Below, in pieces: positions 35,990 through 44,739 of a DNA stretch of 64,000 bases. Position numbers and translations under genes: made by a program. Where the stretch lies: NCBI GenBank assembly GCA_965222535.1, contig OZ244957.1:1550001-1614000 (forward strand). The letters are read 5' to 3'. The notes beneath the pieces are model-generated. The model saw only the letters and a program-made list of their open reading frames with translations, had not been told where the DNA came from and ran no database searches. The number at the start of each line of letters is the position of its first letter. Positions within the stretch are counted from its first letter, which is position 1. This DNA comes from G965222535 sp965222535. Its GTDB lineage: Bacteria; Pseudomonadota; Gammaproteobacteria; HK1.

Positions 35990-37376
35990 GAGCTATAGTC
36001 AAATCTGGTGTATGGGAAGATTGGATCAAGCGGCGGTCTGATTAAATTTTGTCACTTCAATACCATCTTTGAATGTCACTCCAGTGATGACTGCAGGCAG
36101 TGCCTCAAAGCCTCTCAAACGGTTCCATTTTTTCTCGGCACACTGGCCTAATTTGAATATCATGTGAAGCATTCCCTCACGAGAGAGGCAGCCTTTTGAG
36201 CGCCGCGTCCGATGTCGAATAGTGCCGAAACTCGATTCAATAGGGTTGGTGGTGCGGATGCTTTGCCAGTGTGGTGCGGGGAAATCATAGAAGGTTAGTA
36301 ACGCGTGGCGGTCATTTCTCAAGCAGGCGGTTGCCTTTGGGTACTTTGCTTCGTAGGTTTTGAGAAACAGGCCAAACCCCTTCTCTGCTTCCTTTTTGGT
36401 GGCTGCCTGCCAGATTTCGTGTAGCGCTTGTTTGGCTTTTGGCTGACCTGATTGGGGGAAGCGGTTCAACACGTTGACCGTCTTGTGTACCCAGCAGCGC
36501 TGCTGGCGTGTCGTTGGGAATACCTCCTCAAGGGCTGCCCAGAACCCCATAGCACCATCACCAATCCCTAATTCCGGGGCATCCAATCCGCGCGCTTTCC
36601 GCTTCAACAACACCTCCCGCCAGCTTTGCGTTGATTCTCTTACCCCATCCTCAATGGCCAGAAAGTGCTTCTGACCGCGCTCATTCACACCGATAACTAC
36701 CAGTGCACACAGTTTCGCATTCTCGGCTCGAAGGCCACTGTAAATGCCATCAGCCCAAATATAAACCCAGCGCGCATCATCCAATCTCTGTTGCATCCAG
36801 CACCGGTACTCATCAGCCCAACACTGCTTCAAGCGCGACACCGTGGTGGCTGACAAGCCCGCTGCATCCGGGCCCACCAGTACTTTCAGTGCTTCACTCA
36901 TGTCACCCGTTGAGATGCCTTTTAGATACAGCCACGGCAGCGCCGCTTCCAGAGAGCGGGTTTTGCGAACATACGGTGGTACCAGCAGTGAGTGGAAAAC
37001 CACTGGCTCTCCAGTCCGTGAGCGTACCTTCGGCACTCTCACAGAAACCGCGCCAACCCCGGTTTGTAGGGTGCGCTCCGGGAGGTAACCGTTACGCACC
37101 ACCGCGGCATTGCCATCCTGTGTACGGCAATGCTCAAACTGCCGCAGCAACTCGTGCAGCTCGGCGTCCACGGCTTGGTGAACCAACTGCTTCGCTCCCT
37201 GCAGCAGCAGTTCACTCAATGGGTCAAAGGGTTCCTCTACACCTCTTGGGGCAATTGCGTTATGCTTACTCATAGTGGCGACTCTCCTTAAGATTGATGG
37301 GTTTGTTCACAACTTCCAATCAATCAGAGTCGCCGCTCTTTTTCAACCCCTCATACACCACTTTCGGTTATAGCTC
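35990..37376 (-). mobile_element. Complete IS256-family insertion sequence
   Basis: A 1387-bp element with imperfect terminal inverted repeats: left GAGCTATAGTC..., ending TGGTGTATG; right, in reverse, GAGCTATAACC..., ending TGGTGTATG. A perfect 9-bp target duplication, TTTGCGGGT, lies at 35981-35989 and 37377-37385, as expected for this family. It carries a single full-length transposase gene. It interrupts an IS5-family remnant. A solo copy of its right end is at 8936-9046. Confidence 0.95.
36026..37273 (-). CDS. IS256-family (Mutator-type) transposase
   Basis: A 415-residue DDE transposase that appears intact. The first catalytic Asp lies in VYIWADGIYSGLRAE, the second region is LGIGDGAMGFWAALEEVFP, followed by the family signature QRCWVHKTVNVLNRFP; the C-terminal block RTTNPIESSFGTIRHRTRRS carries the catalytic Glu. 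AAGGAGAG lies ahead of the ATG at 37273. The complete frame and matching ends suggest the element could still move. Confidence 0.95.
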   Translation of the reverse strand: MSKHNAIAPRGVEEPFDPLSELLLQGAKQLVHQAVDAELHELLRQFEHCRTQDGNAAVVRNGYLPERTLQTGVGAVSVRVPKVRSRTGEPVVFHSLLVPPYVRKTRSLEAALPWLYLKGISTGDMSEALKVLVGPDAAGLSATTVSRLKQCWADEYRCWMQQRLDDARWVYIWADGIYSGLRAENAKLCALVVIGVNERGQKHFLAIEDGVRESTQSWREVLLKRKARGLDAPELGIGDGAMGFWAALEEVFPTTRQQRCWVHKTVNVLNRFPQSGQPKAKQALHEIWQAATKKEAEKGFGLFLKTYEAKYPKATACLRNDRHALLTFYDFPAPHWQSIRTTNPIESSFGTIRHRTRRSKGCLSREGMLHMIFKLGQCAEKKWNRLRGFEALPAVITGVTFKDGIEVTKFNQTAA

Positions 37377-37506
37377 TTTGCGGGTTGGATGTCACTTGGA
37401 GTGATATTAACTATAGGCAAAACTCAGTTGGTGTTCCATCGTATAATCCTCTTAGAGCGGTATACTTCAGACTTTTATTCACGAATAAAAATTAAGGTAA
37501 AAACAG

Positions 37507-38826
37507 ATGGGTTACAGCCAATTATCGTCATGGAGAAGATACTTAATTTTGTTCTTGGGTTCAGTTGCGATGCTGGCGGTTGTATTCGTTTATTACCAGA
37601 AAATCTCAGGCTATTATCAAGTTGATTTTTCAGCCTACTACGCTGCCGCCGTTTCGTTGAGTCGCGGTGAAAATCCTTATTCCAACTCACCAGAGTTTGC
37701 CAGTGGGCAACGGTTTGAACACAGCCAGTTTTTACAATCACCGATAGTGGCCAGATTTTTCAGACCGTTTGCGTGGCTTCCTTACCATCAAGCCAAAACC
37801 TTATGGTTGGTGGTGCAATTTTTGCTAATCGTTGCAGTGATAGCCCTGCAAGTCCGTGATCCCGTCAAAACAGTTATCGTTGCGAATGTGCTGTTGATTT
37901 CTGTTCCACTACTATTCTGGCCAATCTATGCTCATTTTGAACGAGGTCAAACCGATTTGCTGGTGCTGTTTTTCATTGCGTGCAGTAAGTTTTTCTGGGA
38001 TAGAAAAAACAGCGGGCTGGCAGGCGCATTGCTGGCATTTGGCGCCATCCTTAAGCTACCGACTGCTTTTATCTTCCTTGTCCCGCTTGCTGTTAAGGAT
38101 AGAAAATTTGTGATGGGCGGGGTCGTATCTGTTGCATTGTTGTTGTTTGTGTCGGTTGCCATTGATGGCGCAGCGATAAATCAAGCGTATTTTTTGAAGT
38201 ACTTGCCGAGTATTGGAAGCAGCGGGAAATTGCCAGTCGAAGTTTACGATAGCGAGCAACAACAAAGCGGGCTTCGCGCCGGTCGCTATATTTGGGATGG
38301 TAGAGAATATGCGGTAGCCATGGAGCTTCAAGCGGCTAGAGGTGCCCTTCGCATCCTTAACCCAGTGAGCGGAATTTTAGGATTTCTACTATCGACCAGT
38401 ATGATCATCTTCTTTCTGAGGCGAAATGACTCGGCTGCGTCACGCAAGATAGCTTGGGCATTTGCAATGCTTTCGGTTCTTCTGTTTCATCCTATCTCTT
38501 GGGTGATGAACTATGTTTGGCTGCTTTTTATCGCTTTGGCGCTTTTGAGTTTGATACAGGACAATTTGGGCGGGTATGAGCAGTACCCGAAAATTATGCT
38601 TTACGGGATCGTGCTGGGCGGGTTGTTACTTATCGGAATGGGCGATTCAGTTGGCACACTGATACGCCAAGTAATCGTCTGGATAAACGACTTGTGGACT
38701 CACCCTTGGGAAGAAAATCTTATCAGAATAGTGAATGCCTGCCTGACTTACCGCGTACGAATGGGTGGGTTGATCTTATGGTTATTCCTGCTGGGTATAA
38801 TCTTACGTTGGCGACGTGTTCCCTGA
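37507..38826 (+). CDS. GT87/DUF2029-type polyprenol-linked mannosyltransferase-like membrane protein
   Basis: A 439-residue protein with about ten membrane segments. Early on it has VDFSAYYAAAVSLSRGENPY, the loop expected in GT87 (DUF2029) enzymes, with an Asp at the predicted active site; FERGQTDLLVLFFIA and LAFGAILKLPTAFIFLVPLA match later family blocks. Such enzymes move mannose or arabinose from a lipid carrier at the outer face of the inner membrane. GC content is lower than in the surrounding genes, and it sits between IS remnants, so it may have been acquired. The acceptor is unknown. Confidence 0.75.
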   Translation: MGYSQLSSWRRYLILFLGSVAMLAVVFVYYQKISGYYQVDFSAYYAAAVSLSRGENPYSNSPEFASGQRFEHSQFLQSPIVARFFRPFAWLPYHQAKTLWLVVQFLLIVAVIALQVRDPVKTVIVANVLLISVPLLFWPIYAHFERGQTDLLVLFFIACSKFFWDRKNSGLAGALLAFGAILKLPTAFIFLVPLAVKDRKFVMGGVVSVALLLFVSVAIDGAAINQAYFLKYLPSIGSSGKLPVEVYDSEQQQSGLRAGRYIWDGREYAVAMELQAARGALRILNPVSGILGFLLSTSMIIFFLRRNDSAASRKIAWAFAMLSVLLFHPISWVMNYVWLLFIALALLSLIQDNLGGYEQYPKIMLYGIVLGGLLLIGMGDSVGTLIRQVIVWINDLWTHPWEENLIRIVNACLTYRVRMGGLILWLFLLGIILRWRRVP

Positions 38827-38885
38827 TTGTTATGTACCTGAATCCGTGGGTTTGTTTCTTATTTTATCACTCTAAGATATTGATT

Positions 38886-39018
38886 TTATGCACATTATAT
38901 GGTGGATTCAAATCACAAGTGCGACAGTTGGATTGATGCCAGAACAGACTTTGAGGAGTCTTCAGACCGAGGCATTTTCGCGAGCGGTGGTTCAATTCAT
39001 CGATTAGCGTAACGCCTT
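38886..39018 (-). pseudogene. IS30-family transposase, 3' remnant
   Basis: The minus strand encodes TLIDELNHRSRKCLGLKTPQ followed by SLFWHQSN. This is the C-terminal end of IS30-type transposases (LN.RPRKCLG.KTP...F). It ends near GGATTCAAATCACAAGTGC, a likely element end. The rest of the transposase is missing. It occupies the place where rpmF would normally follow yceD. Confidence 0.8.
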
Positions 39019-39041
39019 TTGCCGATTGTTGGCGGGCGGCG

Positions 39042-39569
39042 TTACTTGCGGCGTAGCTGCGCCAATACGGCGAACGGTGATGGCGTGGCGTGTTGCCGGT
39101 CAACGGGCGTCGCGCTGTGTGGCACCTCACCGGTCAACGGGGGTACCTGACAATCCGCGCCAGCGTGCCTCGGTGCAAACGGCAGCGCCAAGATGATCTC
39201 ATCGGCTATCAGCTCCTGCAGCGCGGCGTTGTGGCGGTTATCGACCCACCACACCTCGGTGCTTTGCGCCGCGGCGTGCTTTCCCTCACTCGCTGCGCTA
39301 TCGACGACGATCACGTGTACCGCCGCCTGTAGCGACCACTCCATCCCCGCTAGGCAGCGTTGGCATTGCAGCCGCAGCGTGGTATCGATAGCGCCACTGA
39401 TCAGCGGTTCGCCGCAGGCATTGAGCGTGAAATCAAACCAATAGCGCAGATCGCCGTCTGGTGCGCCACCGACAAGCTCGATAACCCGTGGCAATGCGGT
39501 AAGCGACAGCACCCCAGACAAACGCTGGTGTTCCCGCGAAAGCGCTATAATATCAACAACATTGTGCAT
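39042..39569 (-). CDS. yceD: YceD/DUF177 family protein
   Basis: YceD proteins support 23S rRNA accumulation and usually precede rpmF (ribosomal protein L32). The start MHNVVDIIALSREHQRLSG gives about 175 residues. The conserved cysteine pair lies in LRLQCQRCLAGMEWSL, the acidic helix ADEIILALPFAPRH follows, and the C-terminus SPFAVLAQLRRK is the standard family ending. In place of rpmF there is an IS30 remnant 23 bases downstream, so the usual yceD-rpmF operon is broken here. Confidence 0.88.
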   Translation of the reverse strand: MHNVVDIIALSREHQRLSGVLSLTALPRVIELVGGAPDGDLRYWFDFTLNACGEPLISGAIDTTLRLQCQRCLAGMEWSLQAAVHVIVVDSAASEGKHAAAQSTEVWWVDNRHNAALQELIADEIILALPFAPRHAGADCQVPPLTGEVPHSATPVDRQHATPSPFAVLAQLRRK

Positions 39570-39716
39570 GGCTACAAGCACCCATCAGCCGCCGGGTGTA
39601 CGCGCCCGCGCCCGCGCCCTTTGTATCACGCTACGCTTCTTGAGCCGCGCCAGCCGCTCAACGCCAGAGTCCTGCATCGCAGGATAGGGACGCAGCGCGG
39701 CGCTTATGCGCACGCC

Positions 39717-41027
39717 TTACCCCAGCCTGTCGCGCAAGGCATAGTACATCATCCCTACGGCGAGCAGCGGCTGGCGCAGGGCGTTGGTGAGCGGAAAACT
39801 GCGGTGGCGCAGTTTGGTGAGTACGTCAAAGCGCTCGCTGCTGCCAGCGATCGCATCGGCAACCAGTTTGCCGACGGCTTGCGTGAGTGCCACACCGTAG
39901 CCTGAATAGCCGTGGGCGTACAACGCATTGGGTTGCAGATAGCCAACTTTTGGCATGCGGCTTGAGGTGATCGCCAATTTACCGCCCCAGGCATAATCGA
40001 TCGGCACGCTGGCGAGTTGTGGGAATACTTTCAGCAGGTAGCGGCGGACGAAGGCTTTGAGGTCTTTGGGGTAGCGCATGGTGTAGATTTCCCCGCCACC
40101 AAACAGCAGGCGGTTGTTACCGACTAGACGATAATAGTCAACCACAAAGTTGGTTGAATGGACGCAGCAGCGGCTTGGGATCAGGCGCTTCGCGGTAGCC
40201 TCTGGCAGTGCCGCGGTGGTGAGGATATAGTTGTGGATCGGCATGATGCTCGATGCGATCCGCGGCTCCAGTCGCTCAAGGTAAGCGTTCACCGCGAGCA
40301 GCAGGAACTTTGCCTCAACGCTGCTGCCGTTATGACAGCCAACGCGCAGCGTTGTGCCGTAGTCAATGCTGACCGCGCGTGTGTTCTCGTAGATCTGGCC
40401 GCCGTTGCCGATCACCGCCTGCCCCAGCCCCAAGGCGAGATTGAGTGGATGCAGATGCCCGCCGCCGCTGTCATAAAGACCGCCGCAGTATTGATCGCTA
40501 TCGACCCACTGGCGCATCAAAGCGGTGTCCAGCAAGGTGTATTGCTGGTAACCGTAGCGCTTCTCGCAAAACTCGGCCTCTTTACGGATTAGCGGCATAG
40601 CGCTGGGTTTGGTGCAGGCCAGCAGATTACCGCTTTGCCAGTCGCAGTCAATGCGCTGTTGCGCGATCAGGTTGCGGATGCTCTCCTTACCGCTTTCGCT
40701 GATTTCCCACAGCGCGTTGGCGATCGTCTCTCCGTAGCATAAATCGATCTCGGACATCGGCTGGCGCAGCGCGCTGCCGACCTGCCCGCCGTTGCGCCCA
40801 GAAGCCCCCCAGCCGATGCGCTCGGCCTCCAACACGACCACGGCGTAGCCGCGCTCGGCCAATCGCAGCGCGGCGGACAAACCGGTGAAGCCGGCACCGA
40901 TAATCACCACATCGGCGCGCTTGCGGCCTTGCAGCGGTGGTTGGCGTTGATGCGCAACGGCACTCGCCGCATACCACGAGCGTGGATAGGATGGAAACGG
41001 TTGCGCCGCCGCCGTTGCTGCTGTCAT
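39717..41027 (-). CDS. FAD-dependent amine oxidase, PuuB/OrdL-like
   Basis: A DAO-type flavoenzyme like gamma-glutamylputrescine oxidase. The dinucleotide-binding motif is ADVVIIGAGFTGLSAALRLAE, followed by VVLEAERIGWGASGRNGGQ, where the GASGRNGG block is typical of PuuB/OrdL. Further blocks are HPLNLALGLGQAVIGNGGQI and NALYAHGYSGYGVALTQAVG near the C-terminus. I chose ATG 41027, which overlaps the stop of the DmdA-like gene as ATGA; an ATG six bases earlier is also possible. Coupled translation suggests a linked pathway in which the oxidase releases formaldehyde or an aldehyde from a methylated or conjugated amine and the folate enzyme handles the C1 unit. The substrate is unknown. Confidence 0.85.
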   Translation of the reverse strand: MTAATAAAQPFPSYPRSWYAASAVAHQRQPPLQGRKRADVVIIGAGFTGLSAALRLAERGYAVVVLEAERIGWGASGRNGGQVGSALRQPMSEIDLCYGETIANALWEISESGKESIRNLIAQQRIDCDWQSGNLLACTKPSAMPLIRKEAEFCEKRYGYQQYTLLDTALMRQWVDSDQYCGGLYDSGGGHLHPLNLALGLGQAVIGNGGQIYENTRAVSIDYGTTLRVGCHNGSSVEAKFLLLAVNAYLERLEPRIASSIMPIHNYILTTAALPEATAKRLIPSRCCVHSTNFVVDYYRLVGNNRLLFGGGEIYTMRYPKDLKAFVRRYLLKVFPQLASVPIDYAWGGKLAITSSRMPKVGYLQPNALYAHGYSGYGVALTQAVGKLVADAIAGSSERFDVLTKLRHRSFPLTNALRQPLLAVGMMYYALRDRLG

Positions 41028-42178
41028 TGGCATTGCGCCCCTGACGATGCGACCATGGCTGCCATGGAGGCAGGGAACGGCAGGGTGCAGGAGGTCGCCG
41101 CAAAGACGCCGTTTGGGGTGTGCACTGACACCGTGGTGTTGGGTTGCCAGAACGGCGTTTGCAGCATTGCAATGGCGATGCCGCATTGCCGATGCGGCGC
41201 AAAGGTAGCTGAGCTGATGTTGCCGATCAGCTGCGCGCCGTGATACACCGGCCAGAATTGAGCGCACACGGGTAACCCGGCGGCGCTGTCAATAGTTACG
41301 CCACAAATGCGCCGGCGCAGTGGCTCGGCGCGAAGGCGCTGCAGCGCCTTGCGCCCCATGCAGGGCGCTTCATCAGCCAAATCGCAATACGTCTCAAGGC
41401 CGCACTCCAGCGGGTTGTGCTCGCGCGTCATATCGCTACCATAGGATAATAACCCCCCTTCAATGCGTTCAATCAGGTTAGGGCAACCCGCACTGACCGA
41501 CAGATCATCACCGGCGCTCATCAGCGCATCCCACAGCGATGCACCACGCGCAGTATCATCCACATAGATCTCAAATCCACCCTGTTTGCTCCAGCCGCTA
41601 CGCGATACCAACAACGGTTTGCCATCAAACGACAGGTATTTAAAATTGAACGTGCGGATAGCGCACACCTCGGGACCAAACACGCGCGCCATCAGGGGAT
41701 CCGCTTTAGGTCCCTGGACCGCCAGTGGCGACACATCCGGTTCGTTCAGGCGGACCTTAAGCCCCAGTCCATACGCAATCCCTTTCGCCCACAGCAAAAC
41801 ATCGGAATCGGCGATCGACACCCAGAAGTGATCGGGTGCTAGGCGCAATATCAGGGGATCGTTGATCATCCCTGCCTCTTCGTCGATAAGCGGGGCGTAC
41901 GCACAACGCCCGACGTTAAGGCGCGATATGTTCCGCGGTGTCATCAACTGCACTAGTTGCAGCGCATCTGCGCCACGAATATCAACTTGCCGCTGGCAGG
42001 ACACATCCCACAGTTGAACATGGTTCTTGAGGCACAAATAGTCGTTCCTGAGCGATTCAAACGTACTCGGCAGCAACATGTGGTTATAAACCGTATATTC
42101 CGTGACCTGCGGCTCAATCCGTGGGGTGAACGGTGTCGGTCGCAGACGCGGTGATAAGCGAATCAGAGGGGTATCCAT
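41024..42178 (-). CDS. GcvT-family tetrahydrofolate enzyme, DmdA-like
   Basis: A 384-residue member of the glycine-cleavage T-protein family. The N-terminal block YTVYNHMLLPSTFESLRNDY and WDVSCQRQVDIRGADALQL, with LMTPRNISRLNVGRCAYAPL, ADSDVLLWAKGIAYGLGL and EPDVSPLAVQGPKADPLMAR, resembles dimethylsulfoniopropionate demethylase (DmdA) and its close relatives more than GcvT. GLLSYGSDMTREHNPLECGL matches the DmdA/aminomethyltransferase middle. The family transfers a methyl or methylene group to tetrahydrofolate. Pairing with an amine-type oxidase argues that the substrate might be a methylated amine rather than DMSP, so the DMSP role is unproved. Confidence 0.78.
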   Translation of the reverse strand: MDTPLIRLSPRLRPTPFTPRIEPQVTEYTVYNHMLLPSTFESLRNDYLCLKNHVQLWDVSCQRQVDIRGADALQLVQLMTPRNISRLNVGRCAYAPLIDEEAGMINDPLILRLAPDHFWVSIADSDVLLWAKGIAYGLGLKVRLNEPDVSPLAVQGPKADPLMARVFGPEVCAIRTFNFKYLSFDGKPLLVSRSGWSKQGGFEIYVDDTARGASLWDALMSAGDDLSVSAGCPNLIERIEGGLLSYGSDMTREHNPLECGLETYCDLADEAPCMGRKALQRLRAEPLRRRICGVTIDSAAGLPVCAQFWPVYHGAQLIGNISSATFAPHRQCGIAIAMLQTPFWQPNTTVSVHTPNGVFAATSCTLPFPASMAAMVASSGAQCQ

Positions 42179-42202
42179 AAAATAGCGCTTCCTGCTTGGT
42201 TT

Positions 42203-42290
42203 GGGTACCTCGAAAACCCTGAAATGGGATGGGGGCGGGGGGTGCTATAAACAATGCCATAAGCGTTTGATTAATATACCCTTCCCCCAA
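42203..42290 (+). repeat. Family B repeat, copy 6
   Basis: GGGTACCTCGAAAACCCTG, a G-rich run, then TATAAACAATGCC and ATATACCCTTCCCCC. It lies about 25 bases upstream of the DmdA-like start codon, within a 1.25-kb stretch (42179-43431) where I see no supportable gene. Confidence 0.7.
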
Positions 42291-42385
42291 AGGACTTCGG
42301 GCAGTGCTCTGGAATCTGAACGTTATTTAATCCTGAAAACAAGCGGTGCTGGCTTTTGCAGGAGAATAAGGAGGGTAAAGCCGTT

Positions 42386-42809
42386 TATACTCATGTTACT
42401 TGAAGATGCTTGATGGGTGAGGGAGACCGTTTTGTGCACCTCGTTGAGTCGCGCTGCGTTTGACGCTCTGGAAAGGGCTTCGGGCAGTGCTCTTTGGGAT
42501 GGCTTCGGGCGGTGTCTCTGGGATCTTTAATATTTTAATCCGCAAACAGCACAAGCTGCGCGTGGCAGTTGCGGAGAGATTTGCAGAAAAGAGGTTTATA
42601 TTGGGGGAAGGGTGAAGGCGTGTTTAACGCACCTAAACGCGGTACCCCCTTCCCCTAAACCCCTACCCCCAGCATCTCCTGCGCCCTTGCCTCGACGCCG
42701 TGCATGACCGAGGGCTTCGGGCGGCGCTCTGGAAAAGGGCTGGGGGCGAGGCTTTGGGATGAGAGCATGACTTTAGCCCTTTCTTGCATCTTCAAGTAAC
42801 GCCGGTATA
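42386..42809. mobile_element. MITE-like element (family C), copy 1
   Basis: A 424-bp non-coding block bounded by 24-bp inverted repeats: left TATACTCATGTTACTTGAAG plus ATGC (42386-42409), right, reversed, TATACCGGCGTTACTTGAAG plus ATGC (42786-42809). The interior holds GGGCTTCGGGCGG/GCTCTGG phrases and a family A-type C-rich tail with CTCGACGCCGTGCATGACCG. No open frame is convincing. Confidence 0.75.
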
Positions 42810-43268
42810 AGCGTTTGATTAATATACCCTTCTCTCAATATAACACCCTATTTTAGTGCCTCCGAAAGCTGGCAATAACCAATTTTTCGAGGTACCCGTT
42901 TGCAAAATGAATTATCCAGTGTTTTTCTGATCATCCCCAACGCGCACCGATTATAACAGTTTGATGGATAACCCCTCGTCTCATAAAACACGCATCCGAC
43001 GGTACGAAAAAGGAAAATCGCTGGCAGGGCGAGATGCCCAGCGTGGTGCGGGAAAGGAATTATAGCGGCATGTATTATGCTATCTGCAACGCTCGCCTGA
43101 CTCCCAAAGCTTTGGGTTTGTACGCCAGTGCGCCAGTGTTGCGGCAACACGCTGCACCCATGGCGTTAGCGATGCTTTGTTGGCTGCTTTTTGCGCCGTG
43201 CTTACGCCCATTGTTGCGGTACCGCGGCGTTGCGGATTATCATCAGCTAGCTGCATCATTGTTCCCAA

Positions 43269-43382
43269 AGGCATATCGAAAAACCTTGAATAGGATGGGG
43301 GGCAAGGGAGGCGTTCACCAGTAACGTAAGCCCCCATATTCTATTACGGGTTTTTAACCCTTCCCCCAATAGGCAAGCCCCC
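43269..43382 (+). repeat. Family B repeat, copy 7
   Basis: AAGGCATATCGAAAAACCTTG, G-run (GGATGGGGGGCAAGGGAGG), CCAGTAACGTAAGCCCCC, TTTTTAACCCTTCCCCC, AATAGGCAAGCCCC. It lies about 50-100 bp ahead of the amidase gene. Confidence 0.75.
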
Positions 43383-43431
43383 AAGCGTTGCGCGAACGCT
43401 GCGGTGCGGCAAAAGATACGGCGACATTCTT

Positions 43432-44616
43432 ATGCACATTTTTTACACCCCAGTGCCAACGGTTGCGCTGCCCCTGATGCGCCGCGCGATCCTGCTGTTG
43501 CTGCTGAGCGGTTTTGGCTATGGGGTGATGGCCGTCGCTGAAGTACAAATTAATGATGTGCGGATCTGGTCAGGACCGAGCCATACGCGAGTAGTGTTCG
43601 ATACCACCGCAGCCGTCAGGCACGAGGCGTTTATGTTGTCCTCTCCAGCACGTGCGGTGATTGACTTTGAAGCGGCGCGGCTCAACACGCGTTTGCCTGC
43701 GATAGCAAACGGTACGCGCCTGCTTGAGCGTATGCGCTCAGCGGAGCGCAGTGGCGGCGTGCTACGCGTGGTGCTGGATCTGAAGGCTGCGGTGCGACTG
43801 AAAAGCTTTACCTTGTCACCGAATAGCGACTACGGTTATCGCTTGGTGGTGGACCTGATCGCGGCTGACAGCGATGCCGCCCCGCCGCCGCCACCGAAGC
43901 GCAGCGCACGATCGCACGACATTGTCGTGGCCATTGACGCCGGTCATGGCGGAGAAGATCCAGGCGCGATCGCGGTCAATGGTGATTACGAAAAAACGGT
44001 TGTGTTGCAGATCGCGAAGTATTTGGCGGCGATGGTTAACCAAGCGCCCGGCATGAAGGCGGTGCTGCTGCGCAAGGGAGATTATTATATTGGGTTACGC
44101 AAACGCACGGCGTTGGCGCGTCAATACCGCGCCGATATGTTCATCTCGGTCCATGCTGACTCGGCACGTAACCGCAAAGCGCGCGGTGCCGGCGTCTATG
44201 TCTTGTCCACCAAAGGAGCCAGCAGCGAGCAGGCGCGCTGGTTGGCCAATAAGGAAAATGCCGCCGATCGGATCGGTGGCGTTAGTTTTGACGATACCGT
44301 CCCCTTCCTCAACACGATGTTACTCGATATGTCGCAGACGGCAATCGCCAAGTACAGTAGCGACTTTGGCACCCAAGTGCTCAAATCGCTCAACCGCCAG
44401 CTCAGAAAAGTCCATAAAAAGCGCATCGAAAGAGCCGGTTTTGTCGTATTGAAGTCGCCCGATATTCCCTCAATACTGGTGGAAGCTGGCTTTCTCAGCA
44501 ACCGCAAGGACGCCGCGCGTTTACGCACCCGCGAAGGCCAGCGCACCGTGGCGCTGGCGATTCTCGCGGGCATCCATGATTTCTTGCCGGCCCTGCGCCT
44601 TGCGAAGGGAGGATAA
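43432..44616 (+). CDS. amiC: N-acetylmuramoyl-L-alanine amidase (AmiC type)
   Basis: A periplasmic zinc amidase that cuts the peptide from peptidoglycan for cell separation. A signal peptide (AILLLLLSGFGYGVMAVAEV) precedes an AMIN domain (VQINDVRIWSGPSHTRVVFD), and an Amidase_3 catalytic domain fills the C-terminal half. Zinc and catalytic residues are in AIDAGHGGEDPGA, EKTVVLQIA, SVHADS and VEAGFLSN. ATG at 43432 is the longest start; the ATG at 43477 (MRRAILLLLLS) makes a cleaner signal peptide. The stop lies at the edge of a family B repeat. In many proteobacteria tsaE precedes and mutL follows; neither is here. Confidence 0.9.
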   Translation: MHIFYTPVPTVALPLMRRAILLLLLSGFGYGVMAVAEVQINDVRIWSGPSHTRVVFDTTAAVRHEAFMLSSPARAVIDFEAARLNTRLPAIANGTRLLERMRSAERSGGVLRVVLDLKAAVRLKSFTLSPNSDYGYRLVVDLIAADSDAAPPPPPKRSARSHDIVVAIDAGHGGEDPGAIAVNGDYEKTVVLQIAKYLAAMVNQAPGMKAVLLRKGDYYIGLRKRTALARQYRADMFISVHADSARNRKARGAGVYVLSTKGASSEQARWLANKENAADRIGGVSFDDTVPFLNTMLLDMSQTAIAKYSSDFGTQVLKSLNRQLRKVHKKRIERAGFVVLKSPDIPSILVEAGFLSNRKDAARLRTREGQRTVALAILAGIHDFLPALRLAKGG

Positions 44617-44738
44617 TGGGGGAGGGGAAGGAACATGAACACCTGTAACGTAAGCCGTTGATTTATAATCCTTCCCCCCATAGACGAGCCCCGCAGGACC
44701 GCTCAAAAAGCTAGCGAAGCTGGTTTTTCGAGCGGTCC
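44610..44738 (+). repeat. Family B repeat, copy 8, between convergent genes
   Basis: GGATAATGGGGGAGGGGAAG, ACACCTGTAACGTAAGCCG, TTGATTTATAATCCTTCCCC, GACGAGCCCCGCAGG and the hairpin GACCGCTCAAAAAGCTAGCG / GCTGGTTTTTCGAGCGGTC. It includes the amiC stop and ends two bases before the stop of the convergent transporter, so the hairpin could terminate both transcripts. Confidence 0.85.
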
Positions 44739-44739
44739 T

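Noticed and set aside
43034..43324. A 96-residue plus-strand frame with a hydrophobic stretch, upstream of amiC
   Set aside because: It runs into a family B repeat, has no recognisable motif or good ribosome-binding site, and lies in a repeat-rich gap; I could not support it as tsaE or any other gene.
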